A stretch of DNA of 64,000 nucleotides, from assembly GCF_022271435.1 (NCBI RefSeq), contig NZ_JAFIQY010000045.1:1-64000 (forward strand). The letters are read 5' to 3'. Source of the stretch: Streptomyces monomycini. GTDB lineage: Bacteria; Actinomycetota; Actinomycetes; Streptomycetales; Streptomycetaceae. The notes under the pieces are model-generated. The model saw only the letters and a program-made list of their open reading frames with translations. It searched no databases and had not been told where the DNA came from. The stretch's first letter is position 1. Each line of letters begins with the position of its first letter. Below, in pieces: positions 18,720 to 27,496 of the stretch. The position numbers were made by a program, and so were the translations under genes.

Positions 18720-19370
18720 TCATCCCCCGTGAGGATCACAGCCGATGCCGTCACCGTCCCGGTCGAGATGGTTCGGGTCGTCGGTCCCCACGACGGTGGG
18801 CCCGTCGAGGTCCGAGCAGTCGACGTCCGGCCCGCCGGCCGACGGCCCGGGGCGAGGAGATCCGCCGCCCCCGTCACTCGGCGTCGGCCCCGCCACCGCA
18901 CGGATGTCGGCGGCGACGACGACTCCGTCCCGCACCGTGTACGTTCCGGCGAAGGTCCGCACGGACCCGTCCCGCTGCGCCGCTTCGAGTGTCACCGTGA
19001 CCATGTCGCCGCTCACCCCGACGACGTGCACGGTGTCGCGGGCCGTGTCGGCGAAGCCCGCCACGAAGGCGTCGTACCCGCCTCCGAGGTTCTTGCCGCC
19101 CAAGTCCCAAGCACGGCGGAAGTCGCGAGCATTGACGGCCGCGTAATAGTCCTGGACGACGGAGGCGGCATCCTGCGCGGTGGCGGAGCCGGTTCCTCGC
19201 GTCGCCGTCGCGCTGCCGGTGGGCGCGGGCGTCGGCGCCCCGGTGACCGTACGCGTACTGGTGACCGTGGTCTCCGTACGATCCGCCCGATCCTCACCGG
19301 ACGCCCCGCAGCCCGCCAGGGCTGCCGCGGCCAGGACGGCGACGGACGTCATGATGACAAGGCGGCGCAT
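18720..19370 (-). CDS. lipoprotein with excalibur-like calcium-binding C-terminus
   Basis: 216 aa from ATG 19370 (GGTGAGG just upstream). Lipoprotein signal with lipobox L-A-G-C (Cys21), then a Thr/Pro/Ser linker (TGAPTPAPTGS), an NTF2-like domain (about residues 65-150, DYYAAVNARDFRRAWDL), and a C-terminal Gly/Pro-rich linker leading to DCSDLDG...LDRDGDGIGCD. That last part is the excalibur (Ca-binding DxDxDGxxCD/E) motif. It is probably anchored on the outer face of the membrane. Function unknown. It lies between the two opp operons and is on their strand. Confidence 0.78.
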   Translation of the reverse strand: MRRLVIMTSVAVLAAAALAGCGASGEDRADRTETTVTSTRTVTGAPTPAPTGSATATRGTGSATAQDAASVVQDYYAAVNARDFRRAWDLGGKNLGGGYDAFVAGFADTARDTVHVVGVSGDMVTVTLEAAQRDGSVRTFAGTYTVRDGVVVAADIRAVAGPTPSDGGGGSPRPGPSAGGPDVDCSDLDGPTVVGTDDPNHLDRDGDGIGCDPHGG

Positions 19371-19573
19371 CGGCCTCACCCACCCGGTGGAACGCACCTA
19401 CCCCACCAGAATGCGCCGGAGCCCACCACCTCGCCACCGCGCAGCCCCGCGAGCGACCGACCGCCGTACAGCGATCCGCCTTACCGCCTCCACCTCGTGA
19501 GCCTCACCACCAGGAGGGTGGGCACCAGGGTGCTCGACTCCCGCCCCCACAACGAACCCATGCGAGCCGCGCG

Positions 19574-19801
19574 TCAGCGCGAACCCTCACGCGAAGCGCG
19601 GAGATCCCCCGCCAAACCGAAGGCCCCAGCCTTCAGCCTACGTACCAGCCCCCGCAACGCCCCCACAGACACCCCCAACACCACCCCCGGCTCCGCACTC
19701 TCCCGCACCCGCCGACCCCCGTCGCCCCCCACCGCCACCTCGACGCACGCCTCGGTGTGTCCCTCGCTGAAGCTGGACTTCTGCCACTCGAACCGGGACA
19801 T
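19574..19801 (-). CDS. DUF397 protein partner of XRE regulator
   Basis: 75 aa, begins M-S-R-F-E-W-Q-K-S-S-F-S-E-G, the DUF397 hallmark (W-x-K-S-S-x-S), with CVEVAV following. ATG 19801 has AGGAAGG upstream, 10 bp after the stop of the XRE gene, so the two form an operon. In Streptomyces, DUF397 proteins pair with XRE/DUF5753 regulators (WhiJ/BldB-type systems), probably as small modulating partners. The C-terminal part (AFGLAGDLRASREGSR) is longer than in minimal family members. Confidence 0.85.
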   Translation of the reverse strand: MSRFEWQKSSFSEGHTEACVEVAVGGDGGRRVRESAEPGVVLGVSVGALRGLVRRLKAGAFGLAGDLRASREGSR

Positions 19802-19811
19802 GCACACCTTC

Positions 19812-20675
19812 CTAGAGCAGGGGGTACAGGAGTCGCTCGATGAGCCGCACCGTGTCCTTGGCCTGCCGCGCCTCGGGCGGAAGCGCCGCCTTCGCCAGCT
19901 TAGCGAACGTGTGCGAATACCTGCTGACGGCTTCAACTTCGCCCAGGTACAGGGAGTTCTCGACGTGCGGGACCACCACCGTCGACAGTTCACGCACCCG
20001 CGGCATCAGCACGGTGAAGGGAGCGCCGAAGGGCACCGGCCCGTCGAAAGGCAGCACCTGGAGCGTCACGTTCGGCAGGCGGCAGGCTTCGAGCAGGCGC
20101 AGCAACTGCTCCCGCACGAGCTCCCGGCCTCCGAGGGTGACGCGCAGCGCGGCCTCATGGACGACCATGTGCAGCCTCGGCGCTCCCTCCCCCGTGAGCA
20201 CCCGCTGCCTCGCCAGCCGGAAGTCCACCGCGGACGCCTCCGCACTGTGGGGCACCTCCACGTACCCGCCGCGGTGCACGGCCGTGGCGTACGCCCTCGT
20301 CTGGAGCAGGCCGGGGACGAACATCGGTTCGTAGCAGGCGATGGACTCGGCCCCGGCCTCCAGTTCGGCGAAGTCGAGCAGCGGCGCCCGTACGCTGTTG
20401 CGGTACAGGCTCCACCACCCTTTCCCGGTCCGCTGCCCGAGGCCGGTCAGCGCTTCGACGTACCCGGCATCGATGTTCCCCGCCGCGTCGGCGAGTCGGC
20501 GCAGCCGCTCGGCCGACAGGCTCGTACGTCCGCTCTCGACGTTGCTGATGTGCGATTGATGCATCCCCATCACGGCAGCACCCTCACCCACCGACAGCTT
20601 CGCGCGCTCGCGCAGCTTCCGGACTTCCGCCCCGAAGCGTCGCTGGCGGTACGTGGGGTTGGCGCGCAGGCCCAT
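19812..20675 (-). CDS. XRE-family regulator with DUF5753 domain
   Basis: 287 aa. An N-terminal helix-turn-helix (about residues 14-68) contains the recognition motif MHQSHISNVESGRTSLS; the rest is the DUF5753 domain (MFVPGLLQTRAYA is its signature). Start ATG 20675 with GAGGGAGG. It is divergent from the ATPase gene at 20810 and in operon with a DUF397 gene, giving the complete actinomycete three-part module related to WhiJ. It probably binds the palindrome at 20709-20725, controlling itself and the divergent ATPase (inference). Confidence 0.88.
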   Translation of the reverse strand: MGLRANPTYRQRRFGAEVRKLRERAKLSVGEGAAVMGMHQSHISNVESGRTSLSAERLRRLADAAGNIDAGYVEALTGLGQRTGKGWWSLYRNSVRAPLLDFAELEAGAESIACYEPMFVPGLLQTRAYATAVHRGGYVEVPHSAEASAVDFRLARQRVLTGEGAPRLHMVVHEAALRVTLGGRELVREQLLRLLEACRLPNVTLQVLPFDGPVPFGAPFTVLMPRVRELSTVVVPHVENSLYLGEVEAVSRYSHTFAKLAKAALPPEARQAKDTVRLIERLLYPLL

Positions 20676-20708
20676 CGGTCCCTCCCTCGATGCACGCGAG
20701 CAGTATTT

Positions 20709-20725
20709 CGCAACTTTGCGTTGCG
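20709..20725. promoter_or_regulatory. inverted repeat, candidate XRE operator
   Basis: CGCAAC-N5-GTTGCG, a perfect 6-bp inverted repeat centred 42 bp upstream of the XRE start codon, just upstream of the -35 of the divergent promoter. The position suits autorepression. Confidence 0.5.
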
Positions 20726-20734
20726 GCAATGAGG

Positions 20735-20764
20735 TTGTGAATAGGAAACCCCTGTCGCTACCTT
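20735..20764 (+). promoter_or_regulatory. promoter of the anti-sigma-like ATPase gene
   Basis: TTGTGA (20735-20740), 18-nt spacer, TACCTT (20759-20764). This is a good vegetative-type promoter; the transcript would start near 20771, inside the TGTGAC palindrome. Confidence 0.6.
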
Positions 20765-20767
20765 GAG

Positions 20768-20783
20768 TGTGACGCCAGTCACA
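20768..20783. promoter_or_regulatory. Crp-like palindrome TGTGAC-N4-GTCACA
   Basis: A perfect 6-bp inverted repeat at the predicted transcript start. It fits the general CRP pattern TGTGA-N6-TCACA and the Streptomyces Crp consensus GTG-N6-GNCAC as I recall it. It could repress the ATPase gene when bound. Confidence 0.5.
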
Positions 20784-20809
20784 GACCGCACTCACCCGGA
20801 GGCTGCCAC

Positions 20810-21205
20810 ATGCGCACGCCCAGCGAGACCTGGTCCTACGGCCTGTTCATCCCGCATGATCCACGGGCGGTCGGTGTCGTCAGAGCGGCGTTGCGGCACA
20901 TCCTGGAAGGGGCCGGGCTGACCTGCCTGACGGAGACGGCGGAGCTGATGGTCTCGGAGCTGATCACCAACTCGTACCAGTACGCGAAGACCGACGCGTA
21001 CGTGAGCGTGGACCGCTCACCGTTCGATCTGACGATCGCCGTGTGGGACACCGGTCCCGGCGTGCCGGAGCGGCAGAAGGCCGCGGTCGACGAGGAGTTC
21101 GGGCGCGGGCTCGGGATCGTGGAGGCGTGTGCGGACAGCTGGGGGGTGCGGGACTACCCGAACGGGAAGGCGGTGTGGTTCACCGTCGCGCCCAAAGAGG
21201 CGTGA
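20810..21205 (+). CDS. anti-sigma-factor-like ATPase (HATPase_c_2)
   Basis: 131 aa SpoIIAB/RsbW-type GHKL ATPase. N box VSELITNSYQYA (about residues 48-59), G1 box AVWDTGPGVP, and G2 region EEFGRGLGIVEA. It lacks extra domains. ATG 20810 follows CCGGAGG. In Streptomyces such stand-alone ATPases usually accompany XRE/DUF397 pairs, as here, and may act by partner binding rather than classical sigma control. A very strong hairpin follows its stop codon. Confidence 0.85.
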   Translation: MRTPSETWSYGLFIPHDPRAVGVVRAALRHILEGAGLTCLTETAELMVSELITNSYQYAKTDAYVSVDRSPFDLTIAVWDTGPGVPERQKAAVDEEFGRGLGIVEACADSWGVRDYPNGKAVWFTVAPKEA

Positions 21206-21210
21206 GCCGA

Positions 21211-21268
21211 ACGCGTACGCGGACGGGGGCGCACGGAGCCGAAGCTCCGGGCGCCCCCGCGTACGCGT
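21211..21268. terminator. bidirectional terminator hairpin
   Basis: Interrupted stem of more than 20 bp: ACGCGTACGCG pairs with CGCGTACGCGT, GGGGGCGC with GCGCCCCC and CGGAGC with GCTCCG around a CGAA loop (21240-21243). It sits between convergent genes ending at 21205 and 21281 and can serve both. Confidence 0.8.
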
Positions 21269-21280
21269 GTACGGGCCGGC

Positions 21281-22333
21281 TCAGGCCGCGCCGACCACGT
21301 CCTTCTCCTCCGCGAAGTGGCAGGCCGAGTCGTGCGCCGCCAGGCTGCCCGTGGTGGCGAAGCGCTCCGGTACGGCGAGCAGCGGCACCTCCTCGGCGCA
21401 CTTGTCCTGGGCCTTCCAGCAGCGGGTGCGGAAGCGGCAGCCCGACGGCGGGTTGGCCGGGGACGGCACGTCGCCGGAGAGGATGATCCGCTCACGGCCG
21501 GCGCGGGCCTCCGGGTCCGGTACGGGGACCGCGGAGAGCAGGGCCTGGGTGTACGGGTGGGTCGGGTGGTCGTAGATCTGCTCGTCGGTGCCGATCTCCG
21601 CCATCTTGCCGAGGTACATCACCCCGACCCGGTCGGAGATGTGCCGGACGATGGACAGGTCGTGGGCGATGAAGAGGTAGGACAGGTTGAACTCGTCCTG
21701 GAGCTTCTCCATCAGGTTGATGACCTGCGCCTGGACCGACACGTCCAGCGCCGAGACCGGCTCGTCGCAGATGATGATCTCCGGGTTGAGCGCGAGGCCG
21801 CGGGCGATGCCGATGCGCTGGCGCTGGCCGCCGGAGAACTGGTGCGGGTAGCGGTTGACGTACTCGGGGTTGAGGCCGACGACGTCCAGCAGGTCCTGGA
21901 CCTTCTTGCGCCGGTCGCCCTTCGGAGCCACCTCGGGGTGGATCTCGTACGGCTCGCCGATGATGTCGCCGACCGTCATGCGCGGGTTCAGCGAGGTGTA
22001 CGGGTCCTGGAACACCATCTGGATGTTGCGGCGCACGGCCTTCAGCGCGCGCCCCGACAGCTTGGAGATGTCCTGGCCCTTGTAGAAGACCTCGCCGGAC
22101 GTCGCCCGCTCCAGGTTCATCAGCAGCTTGGCGACCGTGGACTTGCCACAGCCGGACTCGCCGACGATGCCGAGGGTCTCGCCCTCGTACAGCGAGAAGG
22201 AGATGCCGTCGACGGCCTTGACCGCACCGACCTGCTTCTTGAACAGGATGCCCTGGGTGAGCGGGAAGTGCTTGACCAGGTTGCGGACTTCGAGGATGGG
22301 CTCGCGCGCCGCGTCCTTCGTGGGCTCAGCCAT
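21281..22333 (-). CDS. oligopeptide ABC transporter ATPase, operon 2 (OppF type)
   Basis: 350 aa, same length as its operon 1 paralogue. Walker A GESGCGKST, signature FSGGQRQRIG, Walker B IIICDEPVSALD (Cys in place of the usual Ala before Asp), and C-terminal SGCRFRTRCWKAQDKC. ATG 22333 overlaps the upstream ATPase stop by 8 bp (operon 1 has a 4-bp GTGA overlap at this point). Last gene of the operon; ends at the shared terminator. Confidence 0.88.
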   Translation of the reverse strand: MAEPTKDAAREPILEVRNLVKHFPLTQGILFKKQVGAVKAVDGISFSLYEGETLGIVGESGCGKSTVAKLLMNLERATSGEVFYKGQDISKLSGRALKAVRRNIQMVFQDPYTSLNPRMTVGDIIGEPYEIHPEVAPKGDRRKKVQDLLDVVGLNPEYVNRYPHQFSGGQRQRIGIARGLALNPEIIICDEPVSALDVSVQAQVINLMEKLQDEFNLSYLFIAHDLSIVRHISDRVGVMYLGKMAEIGTDEQIYDHPTHPYTQALLSAVPVPDPEARAGRERIILSGDVPSPANPPSGCRFRTRCWKAQDKCAEEVPLLAVPERFATTGSLAAHDSACHFAEEKDVVGAA

Positions 22334-23363
22334 TGATCGTCTCCTCCCAGAAGTGGCACGCGCTGCCGCGCCCGTCGGCGACGCTGTGCAGCGGCGGCAC
22401 CTCGGTACGGCAGATGTCCTGCGCCTTGGGGCAGCGCGGGTTGAACGCGCAACCCGTGGGGATGTTCAGCAGGTTGGGCGGCAGGCCCTTGATCGCGTAC
22501 AGCTCCTGGCCCTTCTGGTCCAGGCGCGGGATGGAGTCGAGCAGGCCGCGCGTGTACGGGTGCGCGGGGTTGCTGTACAGCTCGTGCACGGGTGCGTGCT
22601 CGACGATCCGGCCCGCGTACATCACCGCGATCTTGTCGGCGACGTCGGCGACCACACCCAGGTCGTGGGTGATCAGGATCAGGCCCATGTTGTACTCGCG
22701 CTGGAGGTCCGCGAGCAGGTCCATGACCTGCGCCTGGACCGTCACGTCGAGGGCCGTGGTCGGCTCGTCCGCGATGATCAGGTCCGGTTCCAGGGCCAGC
22801 GCCATGGCGATCATGATGCGCTGGCGCATACCGCCGGAGAACTGGTGCGGGTAGTCCGAGACCCGGGCCGCCGCGGCCGGGATCTTCACCCGGTCCATCA
22901 GCTCGATCGCCTTGGCCTTGGCGTCCTTCTTGGACATGCCCTGGTGGACCCGGAACATCTCGCCGAGCTGGTAGCCGACGGTGAGCACCGGGTTCAGCGA
23001 CGACAGCGCGTCCTGGAAGATCATGGCGATCTTCGCGCCGCGGGTCCGGCGGCGCTCCTCGGGCGTCATCTTCAGCATGTCCTCGCCGCGGAAGAGGATC
23101 TCGCCCTGCGGGATCCGCGCCGGCGGCATGTCCAGGATGCCCATCACGGCCTGCGCGGTGACGGACTTGCCGGAGCCGGACTCGCCGAGCACGGCGAGCG
23201 TCTCGCCGGCGCTGACGTTGTAGTTGACGCCGTTGACGGCCTTGACGACGCCGTCCCGGGTGTGGAACTCGACGTGCAGGTCACGAACGTCGAGCAGCGG
23301 ACCGCTGTCCTTGGCGTCCGTCCCCCGCCGGGGGACGTCCGCGGTCTTTGAGATGGTGGTCAC
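22326..23363 (-). CDS. oligopeptide ABC transporter ATPase, operon 2 (OppD type)
   Basis: 345 aa from GTG 23363 with GAGGGAGG upstream. Walker A GESGSGKS, signature FSGGMRQRIM, Walker B LIIADEPTTALDVT, His in ITHDLGVV, C-terminal GCAFNPRCPKAQDIC. As in operon 1, the frame runs open upstream through the permease gene but that part is a shadow. Eleven bp separate it from the permease stop, exactly the spacing in operon 1. Confidence 0.87.
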   Translation of the reverse strand: MTTISKTADVPRRGTDAKDSGPLLDVRDLHVEFHTRDGVVKAVNGVNYNVSAGETLAVLGESGSGKSVTAQAVMGILDMPPARIPQGEILFRGEDMLKMTPEERRRTRGAKIAMIFQDALSSLNPVLTVGYQLGEMFRVHQGMSKKDAKAKAIELMDRVKIPAAAARVSDYPHQFSGGMRQRIMIAMALALEPDLIIADEPTTALDVTVQAQVMDLLADLQREYNMGLILITHDLGVVADVADKIAVMYAGRIVEHAPVHELYSNPAHPYTRGLLDSIPRLDQKGQELYAIKGLPPNLLNIPTGCAFNPRCPKAQDICRTEVPPLHSVADGRGSACHFWEETING

Positions 23364-23374
23364 GTACGCCTCCC

Positions 23375-24364
23375 TCAGCGCAGCTTGGGGTCGAGGGCGT
23401 CGCGCACCGCGTCGCCGAGGAGGATGAACGCCAGCACCGTGATGCTCAGGAATGCCGACGGAATGAGCAGGACGTGCGGGGCGTCGCGCAGCACGTCCTT
23501 GGCCGCGGAGATGTCCACGCCCCAGGAGATGGCCGGCGGCTGGAGGCCGATGCCCAGGTAGGACAGGGTGGCCTCGGCGGAGATGTAGCCGGCCAGCGCG
23601 ATGGTGGCGACGACGATGACCGGCCCGATGGCGTTCGGCAGGATGTGCTTGAACAGGATGCGGGTGTGGCCCGCGCCGAGCGCCTTGGCGGCCGTCACGA
23701 AGTCCGACTGCTTCTGGGTGATGACCGCGCCGCGCATGACGCGGGCGAGCTGCATCCAGCCGAAGACGGACAGGCCCAGGGTCACCGTCCACACGGTGCG
23801 GTTGGTGAACGCCTGGAGCAGTACGAGCGCGCCGAGCAGCAGCGGGATGCCGAAGAACACGTCGGTGATACGCGACAGGAGGGCGTCCGCCCAGCCGCCG
23901 AAGTACCCCGCGAGCATGCCGAGCAGGCCGCCGAAGACGGTGACCGCGAAGGTCACGCAGACGCCGACGATGATCGAGGCGCGGGCGCCGTAGACCGTAC
24001 GGGCCCACACGCTCTGGCCCTGCTTGTTGTAGCCGAACCAGTCCACCTGGAAAAGGTGCGACCACTGGGGCTCGCCGAGGTAGTGGTTGCGCAGGTCGGC
24101 GTGGTCGGGGTCGGCGCCCGTGAAGAGCGACGGCACGATCGCCATCACGATCAGCAGCACGAGCAGCGCACCGGCGATCCAGAACATCGGCCGGCCCCGC
24201 AGTTCGCGCCAGGCGTCCTGGCCGAGGCTGCGCGGCTTGTTGGCGGGGCCGCCGGCGGCTTCGACAGCGGCAGCACCGACACCGGGCGCCGCGAGGTCCA
24301 CGGTGTCGCCGGTGGTGCCCGGGCCCGCGACGGCGCCAGGGTTCACAGTTGTCTTCTCAGGCAT
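23375..24364 (-). CDS. oligopeptide ABC transporter permease, operon 2 (OppC type)
   Basis: 329 aa. A Thr/Gly/Ala-rich N-terminal tail, then a first helix (MFWIAGALLVLLIVMAIV), outer loop, EAA loop DFVTAAKALGAGHTRILFKH, and C-terminal FILLGDAVRDALDPKLR identical in style to operon 1. ATG 24364 overlaps the OppB stop by 8 bp. Confidence 0.87.
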   Translation of the reverse strand: MPEKTTVNPGAVAGPGTTGDTVDLAAPGVGAAAVEAAGGPANKPRSLGQDAWRELRGRPMFWIAGALLVLLIVMAIVPSLFTGADPDHADLRNHYLGEPQWSHLFQVDWFGYNKQGQSVWARTVYGARASIIVGVCVTFAVTVFGGLLGMLAGYFGGWADALLSRITDVFFGIPLLLGALVLLQAFTNRTVWTVTLGLSVFGWMQLARVMRGAVITQKQSDFVTAAKALGAGHTRILFKHILPNAIGPVIVVATIALAGYISAEATLSYLGIGLQPPAISWGVDISAAKDVLRDAPHVLLIPSAFLSITVLAFILLGDAVRDALDPKLR

Positions 24365-25283
24365 AGCGGATCCTCGGGTCCAGGACGGCGTACAGCAGGT
24401 CCACGACCAGACTGCTCACGAGGTAGATGAGGACGAGCACCGTCACGATGCCGACCACGGTGGGCCCTTCACTGGTCTGGATCGCCCGGTAGAGCGTGTT
24501 GCCGACGCCCTGGACGTTGAAGATGCCCTCGGTGACGATGGCGCCGCCCATCAGCATGCCGAGATCGGTGCCGAGGAAGGTGACCACGGGGATCAGGGAG
24601 TTGCGCATCAGGTGCACGCCCAGGCGCCGGCTCTTCGGCAGGCCCTTGGCGAGCGCGGTGCGCATGTAGTCGGCGCGCAGGTTCTCCGCGACGGTGGTAC
24701 GGGTGAGCCGGGTGACGTACGCGAGCGACAGGGCGCCGAGAACGATCGCCGGGACGGTCAGTTGCCCCAGGTTCATGGAGTCCTGGACCGTCGGTGTGAT
24801 CAGCTGCCACTTCAGGCCCAGGAAGAACTGGGCGAGGAAGCCGAGCACGAACACCGGGACCGAGATCACGATCAGGGTGAGCACCAGGACCAGCTGGTCG
24901 ACGAACTTGCCGCGCTTGAGGCCGGTGAGCATACCGAGCGCGACACCGATGACGACCTCGATGGCGAAGGCGTAGAGCGCCAGCCGAATGGTCACCGGGA
25001 AGGCCTCGCCGATCAGGTCGGCCACCGGGCGGCCGGTGAAGCTCTGCCCGAAGTCGCCCTTGAACAGGCCGGTCAGGTAGTTCCAGTACTGGGTCAGCAT
25101 GGGCTGGTCCAGCCCGAACTGGTGCCGAAGTCTGGCGACGGTGGCCGGGTCGGCGGCCTTGTCACCGAAAAGCGCCTTGATGGGGTCGCCCGGCAGCGAA
25201 TACACCATCAGGAAAATGAGCAGAGTGGTCCCGATGAACACCGGGATCATCTGGAGCAGTCGCCTCGCGACATAACGCCCCAT
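24357..25283 (-). CDS. oligopeptide ABC transporter permease, operon 2 (OppB type)
   Basis: 308 aa beginning M-G-R-Y-V-A-R-R-L-L-Q-M-I-P-V-F, with six helices and the end LYAVLDPRIRYA. The EAA loop is DYMRTALAKGLPKSRRLGVH. ATG 25283 has AGGAGGAAC upstream. It is preceded by a 95-bp gap containing a long hairpin downstream of the lipoprotein gene. Confidence 0.87.
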   Translation of the reverse strand: MGRYVARRLLQMIPVFIGTTLLIFLMVYSLPGDPIKALFGDKAADPATVARLRHQFGLDQPMLTQYWNYLTGLFKGDFGQSFTGRPVADLIGEAFPVTIRLALYAFAIEVVIGVALGMLTGLKRGKFVDQLVLVLTLIVISVPVFVLGFLAQFFLGLKWQLITPTVQDSMNLGQLTVPAIVLGALSLAYVTRLTRTTVAENLRADYMRTALAKGLPKSRRLGVHLMRNSLIPVVTFLGTDLGMLMGGAIVTEGIFNVQGVGNTLYRAIQTSEGPTVVGIVTVLVLIYLVSSLVVDLLYAVLDPRIRYA

Positions 25284-25303
25284 GGTTCCTCCTGTCGCTG
25301 ACG

Positions 25304-25356
25304 GGCCCAGCGGCCGCCACGCCCCGGGGGTGAGGGGGGCGGGCGGCTACTGGGCC
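25304..25356 (-). terminator. hairpin between operon 2 lipoprotein and permease (attenuator-like)
   Basis: GGCCCAGCGGCCGCC (25304-25318) pairs with GGCGGCTACTGGGCC (25342-25356), a 15-bp stem with one mismatch and one wobble pair. It lies at the same place in the operon as the bldKB-bldKC hairpin. Confidence 0.6.
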
Positions 25357-25378
25357 TGCGTCACATGCAGCGTCCCGG

Positions 25379-27004
25379 TTACTTCTGCTTGACCTCGACG
25401 TCGGTCCAGATCGCCTGGCGGTAGGTGTCGAACTTCACGTTCTGCACGTTTTTCGAGTAACCGCCGAGGGTGTGGTCGAAGAACAGCGGGATGGAGGGCA
25501 TCGTCTCCGTCAGCTTCTTCTCGGCCTGGAGGTAGAGCTTGTTGGACTCCTCGATGGTCTTGGCAGCGTTGGCCTGGTCCATCAGCTTGTCGAGCTCCGG
25601 GTCGGAGAAGCCCATGTCGTTCGCGCCGGCACCGGTGCGGTACTGCTCGGAGATGAAGTTGGAGATGTTCGGGAAGTCCTGGACCCACGCCATACGGAAG
25701 GCGCTGTCCATCTTCTTGCCGGTGATCTCGTTACGGACCTGCTGGAAGGTCGGGCGCGGCTGGGCGGCGCAGTTCACGCCGGTGTTCTGCTTGATGTCGT
25801 TGCAGACCGCCTCGGCCCAGTCCCGGTGGCCGCCGTCATTGTTGAAGGTGATGGTCATCTTGTTGCCGGGGACGCCACCGCCTTCCTTGATCAGCTGCTT
25901 GGCCTTGGTCGGGTTGAACTTGCAGAACTCGCCGCAGGCGTCCTTCTGGTAACCCTCGACGACCGTGGGAACCCAGCCGTCGGCCGCGTCGTAGGCGTCC
26001 TTCAGGACGGTCTTGACGATGGTGTCGCGGTCGATGGCCATGGAGAGGCCCTGGCGGACCTTGGCCTTCTCGGGCTTGCCCCACTCCTTGTCGTACATGG
26101 GGAAGGCGATGGTGGTCTGGCCGCCGTACGGCTCGTTGACCGCGCGGTCACCGAGGTCCGCCTTGAACTTGCTGGTCGCCGAGTTCGGGACCTTGTACAT
26201 GATGTCGACCTTGTCGGAGACCAGGTCGTTGTAGGCGCTGTCGTCCGTGTTGTAGAACTTGAAGATCACGCCGCCGTTCTTGGGCTTGTCCACGCCCTTG
26301 TAGTCGGCGAACTTCTTCGTCTTGAACTGGACCTTGTGCTCCCAGTTCCCGTCCTGCTGGTACGGACCGTTGCCGACGGGGTGCTCACCGAACGCCTTGG
26401 TGTCCTTGAAGAACGCCTTGGGCAGCGGGAAGAAGGCGTCGTAGAACAGCCGCTCCTTGAAGGTGGAGACGGGCTTCGACAGCTCGATGGTGAACTCGTT
26501 GTCGTTGACGACCTTCAGGCCCGACATCTTGTCGGTCTCCGGGTCGCCCTCCTTCGGGTGGATCTCCTCGTAACCCTTGATGGGCTCGAACCAGGAGGAG
26601 TTCAGCTGGGCGTTCTTGGCATTGGCGCCCCAGTTCCAGGCGTCCACGAAGGAGGAGGCCGTCACCGGCTCGCCGTTGTGGAACTTCCAGCCCTTCTTCA
26701 GCTTCACCGTGAAGTGCTGGTTGTCCGTGGACTCGACGCTCTCGGCGTTCTGGTAACGCAGCTTGCCCTTGGCGTCGAAGTCGACGAGACCTCGGAAGAG
26801 GTTCTTGATGATGTAACCGCCGCCGACCTCGTTGCTGTTGGTCGGGATCAGCTCGTGCTGCGGCTCGGTGCTGTAGTAGGTGTACGTGCCGTTGGGGTCA
26901 ACGGCCGCGTTGTTGCCACTACTGCTGCCGCCGCCGCACGCCGTGGCGGTCAGGGCCACGGCTATCGCACCTGCGACCCAGGTGGCGCTCTTGGCACCGC
27001 GCAT
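25379..27004 (-). CDS. oligopeptide-binding lipoprotein, operon 2
   Basis: 541 aa SBP_bac_5 lipoprotein. ATG 27004 with GAGGAGGCAG upstream; signal peptide with lipobox T-A-T-A-C (Cys23), then GGGSSSGNN linker. Family blocks include KKGWKFHNGEPVTASSF and GNGPYQQDGNWEH. Compared with the operon 1 protein it is Lys-rich and uses uniformly preferred codons, suggesting high expression. Four cysteines around CGEFC and GVNCAAQ correspond to the Cys pairs of the operon 1 protein. Confidence 0.88.
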   Translation of the reverse strand: MRGAKSATWVAGAIAVALTATACGGGSSSGNNAAVDPNGTYTYYSTEPQHELIPTNSNEVGGGYIIKNLFRGLVDFDAKGKLRYQNAESVESTDNQHFTVKLKKGWKFHNGEPVTASSFVDAWNWGANAKNAQLNSSWFEPIKGYEEIHPKEGDPETDKMSGLKVVNDNEFTIELSKPVSTFKERLFYDAFFPLPKAFFKDTKAFGEHPVGNGPYQQDGNWEHKVQFKTKKFADYKGVDKPKNGGVIFKFYNTDDSAYNDLVSDKVDIMYKVPNSATSKFKADLGDRAVNEPYGGQTTIAFPMYDKEWGKPEKAKVRQGLSMAIDRDTIVKTVLKDAYDAADGWVPTVVEGYQKDACGEFCKFNPTKAKQLIKEGGGVPGNKMTITFNNDGGHRDWAEAVCNDIKQNTGVNCAAQPRPTFQQVRNEITGKKMDSAFRMAWVQDFPNISNFISEQYRTGAGANDMGFSDPELDKLMDQANAAKTIEESNKLYLQAEKKLTETMPSIPLFFDHTLGGYSKNVQNVKFDTYRQAIWTDVEVKQK

Positions 27005-27393
27005 GGGACTGCCTCCTCATGAGTCCATTCACTTCATGGAAAGGAGCTGCCCGCAGCTGACACCCCTGACAGCCAGCGACCAGCTCCTGCTGCTCGTGAG
27101 TCGGCGCTCCCCACAGCGCGTGACCCATTGACCCGAGCTCAATGCACCCCAGTCTCAGTCACGTTCGCCCCATAAACCACGTGTAAGGGGTCTCGGTTTG
27201 GTCACATCCGTTTTCCTGGAGTTCGGAATCCGGACAAACCAAACCATCCAGACGGTAACGAAACGGACCGTCGGCGCCGCACATGCTGATCTTCGTCCGT
27301 AATTCGGACCCGCCATGGCCCGATCGCAACCGGAATCCCGTTGACACGGTGATCATTAATGCGGTAGCCGGCCCGGCGTACCGGTAAACGGAA
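27005..27393. other. upstream region of opp operon 2
   Basis: About 390 bp between the operon 2 start and the typA terminator. It is clearly lower in GC than its surroundings (27130-27350), as expected for a long leader/promoter region, but I found no -35/-10 pair I trust and no palindrome longer than 6 bp. Confidence 0.5.
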
Positions 27394-27428
27394 AGCGCCC
27401 CACCGGATCAGAAATCCGATGGGGCGCT
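27394..27428 (-). terminator. typA terminator
   Basis: Fifteen-bp stem AGCGCCCCACCGGAT / ATCCGATGGGGCGCT (one mismatch) around CAGAA, followed on the minus strand by TTTCCGTTT. It lies 68 bp after the typA stop. Confidence 0.8.
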
Positions 27429-27496
27429 CGCGGAGCGTAATCGCCGGGCGGCCGCGGGGCATTACCCAGCGTGTCCGCACGGCGTCACGGTGCGTA

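Noticed and set aside
27159..27480. Short minus-strand frames between typA and opp operon 2
   Set aside because: They cross the typA terminator and lack codon bias; the region is better explained as promoter/leader.
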